NCBI GenBank assembly: GCA_019671135.1 | Contig: JAHRHY010000002.1 | Location: forward strand, 496,001 to 560,000 | Length of the DNA: 64,000 nt | Source of the DNA: Linnemannia hyalina | Lineage: Eukaryota; Mortierellomycota; Mortierellomycetes; Mortierellales; Mortierellaceae | Reading direction: 5' to 3' | Part shown: in pieces, positions 1 through 11,954 of the stretch | Layout of the letters: every line of letters begins with the position of its first letter | Numbering within the stretch: the stretch's first letter is position 1 | Notes under the pieces: generated by a model | Seen by the model: the letters and a program-made list of their open reading frames with translations, nothing else | Databases searched by the model: none | What the model was told of the DNA's origin: nothing | Position numbers and translations under genes: made by a program

Positions 1-3000
1 GAGGTCAAGACCTACGAGACCTTCGAGACCGTTGAGGAAATCGAGGAGATCGTCGAGGAGACCGAGGCTGTTGCCATCATTGCTCGCGAGCAGGAGATCA
101 TCACTGAGGATGAGGTCATCACCACCGAGACCACTACCACTACCACCACCACCACTGAGGGTGAGACTGTTCTCGAGCACATCCAGAAGGATGTGATTGT
201 TGACAAGAAGGTCGAGGTTGATGTTTCCGTTTCCGTTGATGTTGAAGTCGAGAAGAAGGAGGCCAAGGAGACGATCATCACCAAGGAGACTGGTGTCGTT
301 GCCAAGCCCGCTGCTCCCAAGGGTACTTCCTGGTTCCGCAAGATTGCCACTGTCACTGGTGCCGCTGTTGTTGGTGCTGGTGCTGTTGCCGTCGGAGCTG
401 GAGCTCTTGCTGTTGGTGCTGCCAAGGATGCCGCCTCTGGAGCAGGACATGCCGCTCACGGTGCCTTGGAGAAGGTTGATGGTGTCTGGAAGCGCAGCGT
501 CCAGGTGTTGACTACCCGCAAGGCTAACGTCGATGCCGTCGCTCCCATCGCCAAGACCTCCTATGTCTACTACGATGATGAGGTGTACGATGCTGTCCTT
601 GTCGACAAGTCGACCGGTGTCACCCACGTCACCCAGTTGCTCTACGACACTACCACCACCAAGTACTACGTCTACTACCGCTGGGGAGAGACCGACTACA
701 AGTTGGATGGACCTCACGAGACTGTCGAGTCCGCCAAGTCTGCCTTCCAGGTCACCTACCACGAGAACTTCGGTGTCCAGTGGGAGGAGCGTGAGACTGC
801 CGTCTCTGGTAAGCATAGGCATTGTATTATTGTTTGTATTTGATGGTGACACTGCTGTTGTTCACTTGCTAACTACTATTTATTTATATTCTCGTTTACA
901 GAGCGCTTCACCTACGAGGTCAAGACCTACGAGACCTTCGAGACCGTTGAGGAAATCGAGGAGATCGTCGAGGAGACCGAGGCTGTTGCCATCATTGCTC
1001 GCGAGCAGGAGATCATCACTGAGGATGAGGTCATCACCACCGAGACCACTACCACTACCACCACCACCACTGAGGGTGAGACTGTTCTCGAGCACATCCA
1101 GAAGGATGTGATTGTTGACAAGAAGGTCGAGGTTGATGTTTCCGTTTCCGTTGATGTTGAAGTCGAGAAGAAGGAGGCCAAGGAGACGATCATCACCAAG
1201 GAGACTGGTGTCGTTGCCAAGCCCGCTGCTCCCAAGGGTACTTCCTGGTTCCGCAAGATTGCCACTGTCACTGGTGCCGCTGTTGTTGGTGCTGGTGCTG
1301 TTGCCGTCGGAGCTGGAGCTCTTGCTGTTGGTGCTGCCAAGGATGCCGCCTCTGGAGCAGGACATGCCGCTCACGGCGCCTTGGAGAAGGTTGATGGTGT
1401 CTGGAAGCGCAGCGTCCAGGTGTTGACTACCCGCAAGGCTAACGTCGATGCCGTCGCTCCCATCGCCAAGACCTCCTATGTCTACTACGATGATGAGGTG
1501 TACGATGCTGTCCTTGTCGACAAGTCGACCGGTGTCACCCACGTCACCCAGTTGCTCTACGACACTACCACCACCAAGTACTACGTCTACTACCGCTGGG
1601 GAGAGACCGACTACAAGTTGGATGGACCTCACGAGACTGTCGAGTCCGCCAAGTCTGCCTTCCAGGTCACCTACCACGAGAACTTCGGTGTCCAGTGGGA
1701 GGAGCGTGAGACTGCCGTCTCTGGTAAGCATAGGCATTGTATTATTGTTTGTATTTGATGCTGACACTGCAGTTGTTCACTTGCTAACTACTATATATTC
1801 GTATTCTTTTTTACAGAGCGCTTCACCTACGAGGTCAAGACCTACGAGACCTTCGAGACCGTTGAAGAAATCGAGGAGATCGTCGAGGAGACCGAGGCTG
1901 TTGCCATCATTGCTCGCGAGCAGGAGATCGTCACTGAGGATGAGGTCATCACCACCGAGACCACTACCACTACCACCACCACCACCGAGGGTGAGACTGT
2001 TCTCGAGCACATCCAGAAGGATGTGATTGTTGACAAGAAGGTTGATGTTGATGTTTCCGTTTCCGTTGATGTTGAGGTCGAGAAGAAGGAGGCCAAGGAG
2101 ACGATCATCACCAAGGAGACTGGTGTCGTTGCCAAGCCCGCTGCTCCCAAGGGTACTTCCTGGTTCCGCAAGATTGCCACTGTCACTGGTGCCGCTGTTG
2201 TTGGTGCTGGTGCTGTTGCTGTCGGAGCCGGAGCTCTTGCTGTTGGTGCTGCCAAGGATGCCGCCTCTGGAGCAGGACATGCCGCTCACGGTGCCTTGGA
2301 GAAGGTTGATGGTGTCTGGAAGCGCAGCGTCCAGGTGTTGACTACCCGCAAGGCTAACGTTGATGCCGTCGCTCCCATCGCCAAGACATCCTATGTCTAC
2401 TACGATGACGAGGTGTATGATGCTGTCCTTGTCGACAAGTCGACCGGTGTCACCCACGTCACCCAGTTGCTCTACGACACTACCACCACCAAGTACTACG
2501 TCTACTACCGCTGGGGAGAGACCAACTACAAGTTGGATGGACCTCACGAGACTGTCGAGTCCGCCAAGTCTGCCTTCCAGGTCACCTACCACGAGAACTT
2601 CGGTGTTCAGTGGGAGGAGCGCGAGACTGCCGTGTCTGGTAAGCATAGGCATTGTATTATTGTTTGTATTTGATGCTGACACTGCTGTTGTTCACTTGCT
2701 AACTACTATATATTCATGTTCTCATTTACAGAGCGCTTCACCTACGAGGTCAAGACCTACGAGACCTTCGAGACCGTTGAAGAAATCGAGGAGATCGTCG
2801 AGGAGACCGAGGCTGTTGCCATCATTGCTCGCGAGCAGGAGATCGTCACTGAGGATGAGGTCATCACCACCGAGACCACTACCACTACCACCACCACCAC
2901 TGAGGGTGAGACTGTTCTCGAGCACGTCCAGAAGGACGTGATCGTTGACAAGAAGGTTGAGGTCGATGTTGATGTTTCCGTTGAGGTTGATGTCGAGGTC

Positions 3001-6000
3001 GAGAAGAAGGAGGCCAAGGAGACGATCATCACCAAGGAGACTGGCGTCGTTGCCAAGCCCGCTGCTCCCAAGGGTACTTCCTGGTTCCGCAAGATTGCCA
3101 CTGTCACTGGTGCCGCTGTTGTTGGTGCTGGTGCTGTTGCTGTCGGAGCCGGAGCTCTTGCTGTTGGTGCTGCCAAGGATGCCGCCTCTGGAGCAGGACA
3201 TGCCGCTCACGGTGCCTTGGAGAAGGTTGATGGTGTCTGGAAGCGCAGCGTCCAGGTGTTGACTACCCGCAAGGCTAACGTCGATGCCGTCGCTCCCATC
3301 GCCAAGACCTCCTATGTCTACTACGATGACGAGGTGTACGATGCTGTCCTTGTCGACAAGTCGACCGGCGTCACCCACGTCACCCAGTTGCTCTACGACA
3401 CTACCACCACCAAGTACTACGTCTACTACCGCTGGGGAGAGACCGACTACAAGTTGGATGGACCTCACGAGACTGTCGAGTCCGCCAAGTCTGCCTTCCA
3501 GGTTACCTACCACGAGAACTTCGGTGTTCAGTGGGAGGAGCGTGAGACTGCCGTCTCTGGTAAGCATAGGCATTGTATTATTGTTTGTATTTGATGCTGA
3601 TACTACTGTTGTTCACTTGCTAACTACTATATATTCGTATTCTCATTGACAGAGCGCTTCACCTACGAGGTCAAGACCTACGAGACCTTCGAGACCGTTG
3701 AAGAAATCGAGGAGATCGTCGAGGAGACCGAGGCTGTTGCCATCATTGCTCGCGAGCAGGAGATCGTCACTGAGGATGAGGTCATCACCACCGAGACCAC
3801 TACCACTACCACCACCACCACCGAGGGTGAGGTTGTCCTCGAGCATGTCCAGAAGGATGTGATTGTTGACAAGAAGGTCGAGGTCGATGTTGATGTTTCC
3901 GTTTCCGTTGATGTTGAGGTCGAGAAGAAGGAGGCCAAGGAGACGATCATCACCAAGGAGACTGGCGTCGTTGCCAAGCCCGCTGCTCCCAAGGGTACTT
4001 CCTGGTTCCGCAAGATTGCCACTGTCACTGGTGCCGCTGTTGTTGGTGCTGGTGCTGTTGCCGTCGGAGCTGGAGCTCTTGCTGTTGGTGCTGCCAAGGA
4101 TGCCGCCTCTGGAGCAGGACATGCCGCTCACGGTGCCTTGGAGAAGGTTGATGGTGTCTGGAAGCGCAGCGTCCAGGTGTTGACTACCCGCAAGGCTAAT
4201 GTCGATGCCGTTGCTCCTATTGCCAAGACCTCCTATGTCTACTACGATGATGAAGTGTATGATGCCGTCCTTGTCGACAAGTCGACCGGTGTCACCCACG
4301 TCACCCAGTTGCTCTACGACACTACCACCACCAAGTACTACGTCTACTACCGCTGGGGAGAGACCGACTACAAGTTGGATGGACCTCACGAGACTGTCGA
4401 GTCCGCCAAGTCTGCCTTCCAGGTTACCTACCACGAGAACTTCGGTGTTCAGTGGGAGGAGCGTGAGACTGCCGTCTCTGGTAAGCATAGGCATTGTATT
4501 ATTGTTTGTATTTGATGCTGATACTACTGTTGTTCACTTGCTAACTACTATATATTCGTATTCTCGTTTATAGAGCGCTTCACCTACGAGGTCAAGACCT
4601 ACGAGACCTTCGAGACCGTTGAAGAAATCGAGGAGATCGTCGAGGAGACCGAGGCTGTTGCCATCATTGCTCGCGAGCAGGAGATCGTCACTGAGGATGA
4701 GGTCATCACCACCGAGACCACTACCACTACCACCACCACCACTGAGGGTGAGACTGTTCTCGAGCACGTCCAGAAGGACGTGATCGTTGACAAGAAGGTC
4801 GAGGTCGATGTTGATGTTTCCGTTGAGGTTGATGTTGAGGTCGAGAAGAAGGAGGCCAAGGAGACGATCATCACCAAGGAGACTGGTGTCGTTGCCAAGC
4901 CCGCTGCTCCCAAGGGTACTTCCTGGTTCCGCAAGATTGCCACTGCCACTGGTGCCGCTGTTGTTGGTGCTGGTGCTGTTGCTGTCGGAGCCGGAGCTCT
5001 TGCTGTTGGTGCTGCCAAGGATGCCGCCTCTGGAGCAGGACATGCCGCTCACGGTGCCTTGGAGAAGGTTGATGGTGTCTGGAAGCGTAGCATCCAGGTG
5101 TTGACTACCCGCAAGGCTAACGTCGATGCCGTCGCTCCCATCGCCAAGACCTCCTATGTCTACTACGATGATGAGGTGTACGATGCCGTCCTTGTCGACA
5201 AGTCGACCGGTGTCACCCACGTCACTCAGTTGCTCTACGACACTACCACCACCAAGTACTACGTCTACTACCGCTGGGGAGAGACCGACTACAAGTTGGA
5301 TGGACCTCACGAGACTGTCGAGTCCGCCAAGTCTGCCTTCCAGGTTACCTACCACGAGAACTTCGGTGTTCAGTGGGAGGAGCGCGAGACTGCCGTCTCT
5401 GGTAAGCATTGGCATTGTATTATTGTTTGTATTTGATGGTGACACTGCTGTTGTTCACTTGCTAACTACTATATATTCGTATTCTCGTTTACAGAGCGCT
5501 TCACCTACGAGGTCAAGACCTACGAGACCTTCGAGACCGTTGAAGAAATCGAGGAGATCGTCGAGGAGACCGAGGCTGTTGCCATCATTGCTCGCGAGCA
5601 GGAGATCGTCACTGAGGATGAGGTCATCACCACCGAGACCACTACCACTACCACCACCACCACCGAGGGTGAGGTTGTCCTCGAGCACATCCAGAAGGAT
5701 GTGATTGTTGACAAGAAGGTCGAGGTCGATGTTGATGTTTCCGTTTCCGTTGATGTTGAGGTCAAGAAGAAGGAGGCCAAGGAGACGATCATCACCAAGG
5801 AGACTGGCGTCGTTGCCAAGCCCGCTGCTCCTAAGGGTACTTCCTGGTTCCGCAAGATTGCCACTGCCACTGGTGCCGCTGTTGTTGGTGCTGGTGCTGT
5901 TGCTGTCGGAGCTGGAGCTCTTGCTGTTGGTGCTGCCAAGGATGCCGCCTCTGGAGCAGGACATGCCGCTCACGGCGCCTTGGAGAAGGTTGATGGTGTC

Positions 6001-9000
6001 TGGAAGCGCAGCGTCCAGGTGTTGACTACCCGCAAGGCTAACGTCGATGCCGTTGCTCCTATTGCCAAGACCTCCTATGTCTACTACGATGACGAGGTGT
6101 ACGATGCCGTCCTTGTCGACAAGTCGACCGGCGTCACCCACGTCACCCAGTTGCTCTACGATACCACTACCACCAAGTACTACGTCTACTACCGCTGGGG
6201 AGAGACCGACTACAAGTTGGATGGACCTCACGAGACTGTCGAGTCCGCCAAGTCTGCCTTCCAGGTCACCTACCACGAGAACTTCGGTGTTCAGTGGGAG
6301 GAGCGTGAGACTGCCGTGTCTGGTAAGGATTGGCATTTTACTGTTTGTTTGTATTTGATGCTGACACTGCTGTTGTTCACTTGCTAACTATTATATATTC
6401 ATGTTCTCATTTACAGAGCGCTTCACCTACGAGGTCAAGACCTACGAGACCTTCGAGACCGTTGAAGAAATCGAGGAGATCGTCGAGGAGACCGAGGCTG
6501 TTGCCATCATTGCTCGCGAGCAGGAGATCATCACTGAGGATGAGGTCATCACCACCGAGACCACTACCACTACCACCACCACCACTGAGGGTGAGGTTGT
6601 CCTCGAGCATGTCCAGAAGGATGTGATTGTTGACAAGAAGGTCGAGGTTGATGTTGATGTTTCCGTTTCCGTTGATGTTGAGGTCGAGAAGAAGGAGGCC
6701 AAGGAGACGATCATCACCAAGGAGACTGGTGTCGTTGCCAAGCCCGCTGCTCCCAAGGGTACTTCCTGGTTCCGCAAGATTGCCACTGTCACTGGTGCCG
6801 CTGTTGTTGGTGCTGGTGCTGTTGCTGTCGGAGCCGGAGCTCTTGCTGTTGGTGCTGCCAAGGATGCCGCCTCTGGAGCAGGACATGCCGCTCACGGCGC
6901 CTTGGAGAAGGTTGATGGTGTCTGGAAGCGCAGCGTCCAGGTGTTGACTACCCGCAAGGCTAATGTCGATGCCGTTGCTCCTATTGCCAAGACATCCTAT
7001 GTCTACTACGATGACGAGGTGTACGATGCCGTCCTTGTCGACAAGTCGACCGGTGTCACCCACGTCACCCAGTTGCTCTACGACACTACCACCACCAAGT
7101 ACTACGTCTACTACCGCTGGGGAGAGACTGACTACAAGTTGGATGGACCTCACGAGACTGTCGAGTCCGCCAAGTCTGCCTTCCAGGTTACCTACCACGA
7201 GAACTTCGGTGTTCAGTGGGAGGAGCGTGAGACTGCCGTCTCTGGTAAGCATAGGCATTGTATTATTGTTTGTATTTGATGCTGATACTGCTGTTGTTCA
7301 CTTGCTAACTACTATTATATTAGTATTCTCGTTTACAGAGCGCTTCACCTACGAGGTCAAGACCTACGAGACCTTCGAGACCGTTGAGGAAATCGAGGAG
7401 ATCGTCGAGGAGACCGAGGCTGTTGCCATCATTGCTCGCGAGCAGGAGATCATCACTGAGGATGAGGTCATCACCACCGAGACCACTACCACTACCACCA
7501 CCACCACCGAGGGTGAGGTTGTCCTCGAGCATGTCCAGAAGGACGTGATCGTTGACAAGAAGGTCGAGGTTGATGTTGATGTTTCCGTTTCCGTTGATGT
7601 TGAGGAGGCCAAGGAGACCATTATCACCAAGGAGACTGGCGTCGTTGCCAAGCCCGCTGCTCCCTAAGGGTACTTCCTGGTTCCGCAAGATTGCCACTGC
7701 CACTGGTGCCGCTGTTGTTGGTGCTGGTGCTGTTGCTGTCGGAGCCGGAGCTCTTGCTGTTGGTGCTGCCAAGGATGCCGCCTCTGGAGCAGGACATGCC
7801 GCTCACGGTGCCTTAGAGAAGGTTGATGGTGTCTGGAAGCGTAGCGTCCAGGTGTTGACTACCCGCAAGGCTAACGTCGATGCCGTCGCTCCCTATCGCC
7901 AAGACCTCCTATGTCTACTACGATGATGAGGTGTACGATGCCGTCCTTGTCGACAAGTCGACCGGTGTCACCCACGTCACTCAGTTGCTCTACGACACTA
8001 CCACCACCAAGTACTACGTCTACTACCGCTGGGGAGAGACCGACTACAAGTTGGATGGACCTCACGAGACTGTCGAGTCCGCCAAGTCTGCCTTCCAGGT
8101 TACCTACCACGAGAACTTCGGTGTCCAGTGGGAGGAGCGTGAGACTGCCGTCTCTGGTAAGCATAGGCATTGTATTATTGTTTGTATTTGATGGTGACAC
8201 TGCTGTTGTTCACTTGCTAACTACTATTTATTTATATTCTCGTTTACAGAGCGCTTCACCTACGAGGTCAAGACCTACGAGACCTTCGAGACCGTTGAGG
8301 AAATCGAGGAGATCGTCGAGGAGACCGAGGCTGTTGCCATCATTGCTCGCGAGCAGGAGATCGTCACTGAGGATGAGGTCATCACCACCGAGACCACTAC
8401 CACTACCACCACCACCACTGAGGGTGAGACTGTCCTCGAGCATGTCCAGAAGGACGTGATCGTTGACAAGAAGGTCGAGGTTGATGTTGATGTTTCCGTT
8501 GAGGTCGATGTTGAGGTCGAGAAGAAGGAGGCCAAGGAGACGATCATCACCAAGGAGACTGGCGTCGTTGCCAAGCCCGCTGCTCCCAAGGGTACTTCCT
8601 GGTTCCGCAAGATTGCCACTGTCACTGGTGCCGCTGTTGTTGGTGCTGGTGCTGTTGCCGTCGGAGCTGGAGCTCTTGCTGTTGGTGCTGCCAAGGATGC
8701 CGCCTCTGGAGCAGGACATGCCGCTCACGGTGCCTTGGAGAAGGTTGATGGTGTCTGGAAGCGCAGCGTCCAGGTGTTGACTACCCGCAAGGCTAATGTC
8801 GATGCCGTTGCTCCTATTGCCAAGACCTCCTATGTCTACTACGATGATGAAGTGTATGATGCTGTCCTTGTCGACAAGTCGACCGGCGTCACCCACGTCA
8901 CCCAGTTGCTCTACGATACCACTACCACCAAGTACTACGTCTACTACCGCTGGGGAGAGACCGACTACAAGTTGGATGGACCTCACGAGACTGTCGAGTC

Positions 9001-11954
9001 CGCCAAGTCTGCCTTCCAGGTTACCTACCACGAGAACTTCGGTGTTCAGTGGGAGGAGCGCGAGACTGCCGTCTCTGGTAAGCATTGGCATTGTATTATT
9101 GTTTGTATTTGATGGTGACACTGCTGTTGTTCACTTGCTAACTACTATATATTCGTATTCTCGTTTACAGAGCGCTTCACCTACGAGGTCAAGACCTACG
9201 AGACCTTCGAGACCGTTGAAGAAATCGAGGAGATCGTCGAGGAGACCGAGGCTGTTGCCATCATTGCTCGCGAGCAGGAGATCGTCACTGAGGATGAGGT
9301 CATCACCACCGAGACCACTACCACTACCACCACCACCACTGAGGGTGAGACTGTTCTCGAGCACGTCCAGAAGGACGTGATCGTTGACAAGAAGGTCGAG
9401 GTCGATGTTGATGTTTCCGTTTCCGTTGATGTTGAGGTCGAGAAGAAGGAGGCCAAGGAGACGATCATCACCAAGGAGACTGGTGTCGTTGCCAAGCCCG
9501 CTGCTCCTAAGGGTACTTCCTGGTTCCGCAAGATTGCCACTGCCACTGGTGCCGCTGTTGTTGGTGCTGGTGCTGTTGCCGTCGGAGCTGGTGCTCTGGT
9601 TGTTGGTGCTGGTGCTCTTACCGTTGGTGCCGTCCACGACGTTGCCTCTGGAGCTGGACATGCCGCTCACGGTGCCTTGGAGAAGGTTGATGGTGTCTGG
9701 AAGCGCACTGTTCAGGTGTTGACTACCCGCAAGGCCCACGTCGACGCCGTTGCTCCTATTGCCAAGACCTCCTATGTCTACTACGATGATGAGGTGTATG
9801 ATGCTGTCCTTGTCGACAAGTCGACTGGCGTCACCCACGTCACCCAGTTGCTCTACGACACTACCACCACCAAGTACTACGTCTACTACCGCTGGGGAGA
9901 GACCGACTACAAGTTGGATGGACCTCACGAGACTGTCGAGTCCGCCAAGTCTGCCTTCCAGGTCACCTACCACGAGAACTTCGGTGTTCAGTGGGAGGAG
10001 CGTGAGACTGCCGTCTCTGGTAAGCATAGGCATTGTATTGTTGTTTGTATTTGATGCTGATACTACTGTTGTTCACTTGCTAACTACTATATATTCGTAT
10101 TCTCGTTTATAGAGCGCTTCACCTACGAGGTCAAGACCTACGAGACCTTCGAGACCGTTGAAGAAATCGAGGAGATCGTCGAGGAGACCGAGGCTGTTGC
10201 CATCATTGCTCGCGAGCAGGAGATCATCACTGAGGATGAGGTCATCACCACCGAGACCACTACCACTACCACCACCACCACTGAGGGTGAGACTGTTCTC
10301 GAGCACGTCCAGAAGGACGTGATCGTTGACAAGAAGGTCGAGGTCGATGTTGATGTTTCCGTTGAGGTTGATGTCGAGGTCGAGAAGAAGGAGGCCAAGG
10401 AGACGATCATCACCAAGGAGACTGGTGTCGTTGCCAAGCCCGCTGCTCCCAAGGGTACTTCCTGGTTCCGCAAGATTGCCACTGTCACTGGTGCCGCTGT
10501 TGTTGGTGCTGGTGCTGTTGCTGTCGGAGCTGGAGCTCTTGCTGTTGGTGCTGCCAAGGATGCCGCCTCTGGAGCAGGACATGCCGCTCACGGTGCCTTG
10601 GAGAAGGTTGATGGTGTCTGGAAGCGCAGCGTCCAGGTGTTGACTACCCGCAAGGCTAACGTCGATGCCGTCGCTCCCATCGCCAAGACATCCTATGTCT
10701 ACTACGATGATGAAGTGTATGATGCCGTCCTTGTCGACAAGTCGACCGGTGTCACCCACGTCACCCAGTTGCTCTACGACACTACCACCACCAAGTACTA
10801 CGTCTACTACCGCTGGGGAGAGACCGACTACAAGTTGGATGGACCTCACGAGACTGTCGAGTCCGCCAAGTCTGCCTTCCAGGTTACCTACCACGAGAAC
10901 TTCGGTGTCCAGTGGGAGGAGCGCGAGACTGCCGTGTCTGGTAAGCATAGGCATTGTATTGTTGTTTGTATTTGATGCTGACACTGCTGTTGTTCACTTG
11001 CTAACTACTATATATTCATGTTCTCATTTACAGAGCGCTTCACCTACGAGGTCAAGACCTACGAGACCTTCGAGACCGTTGAAGAAATCGAGGAGATCGT
11101 CGAGGAGACCGAGGCTGTTGCCATCATTGCTCGCGAGCAGGAGATCGTCACTGAGGATGAGGTCATCACCACCGAGACCACTACCACTACCACCACCACC
11201 ACTGAGGGTGAGACTGTCCTCGAGCATGTCCAGAAGGACGTGATCGTTGACAAGAAGGTCGAGGTTGATGTTGATGTTTCCGTTTCCGTTGATGTTGAGG
11301 TCGAGAAGAAGGAGGCCAAGGAGACGATCATCACCAAGGAGACTGGCGTCGTTGCCAAGCCCGCTGCTCCCAAGGGTACTTCCTGGTTCCGCAAGATTGC
11401 CACTGTCACTGGTGCCGCTGTTGTTGGTGCTGGTGCTGTTGCTGTCGGAGCCGGAGCTCTTGCTGTTGGTGCTGCCAAGGATGCCGCCTCTGGAGCAGGA
11501 CATGCCGCTCACGGCGCCTTGGAGAAGGTTGATGGTGTCTGGAAGCGCAGCGTCCAGGTGTTGACTACCCGCAAGGCTAATGTCGATGCCGTTGCTCCTA
11601 TTGCCAAGACCTCCTATGTCTACTACGATGATGAAGTGTATGATGCCGTCCTTGTCGACAAGTCGACCGGTGTCACCCACGTCACCCAGTTGCTCTACGA
11701 CACTACCACCACCAAGTACTACGTCTACTACCGCTGGGGAGAGACCGACTACAAGTTGGATGGACCTCACGAGACTGTCGAGTCCGCCAAGTCTGCCTTC
11801 CAGGTCACCTACCACGAGAACTTCGGTGTTCAGTGGGAGGAGCGCGAGACTGCCGTGTCTGGTAAGCATAGGCATTGTATTATTGTTTGTATTTGATGCT
11901 GACACTGCTGTTGTTCACTTGCTAACTACTATATATTTATATTCTCATTTACAG
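1..11954 (+). repeat. Near-identical 0.9-kb exon-intron tandem array, units U0-U12
   Basis: Exons, read from GT..AG borders: U0 <1-808, U1 902-1723, U2 1817-2638, U3 2732-3559, U4 3653-4480, U5 4574-5401, U6 5495-6322, U7 6417-7244, U8 7339-8156, U9 8250-9077, U10 9171-10019, U11 10113-10940, U12 11034-11861. Lengths are 822 nt (U1, U2), 828 nt (most), 818 nt (U8, damaged) and 849 nt (U10). The introns are 93-94 nt, start GTAAG, carry TTGCTAACTA as the branch site and end ACAG or ATAG; each contains an in-frame stop, so retention would truncate the protein. Introns are as conserved as exons, so whole exon-intron blocks are being copied. By eye the visible part of U0 differs from the same part of U1 at one exon base (462 versus 1377). 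Confidence 0.95.

Noticed and set aside
533..2026. Plus-strand frames rich in Arg/Ser/Pro (MPSLPSPRPPMSTTM type) spanning intron and exon
   Set aside because: Out-of-frame readings of the repeat that run through a clear GT..AG intron; low complexity.
880..11905. Minus-strand frames of about 280-303 residues in every unit (GSLTLLPLNTEVLVVG type) and 137-139-residue frames rich in Val and Ser
   Set aside because: They are antisense shadows of the WGR exons, open because the sense codons avoid the relevant triplets; the Val runs are the complement of the Thr-coding repeat, and they cross the introns.
1..11954. CRISPR-like periodicity
   Set aside because: The units are about 915 bp with coding content and spliceosomal introns, not short repeats with spacers.
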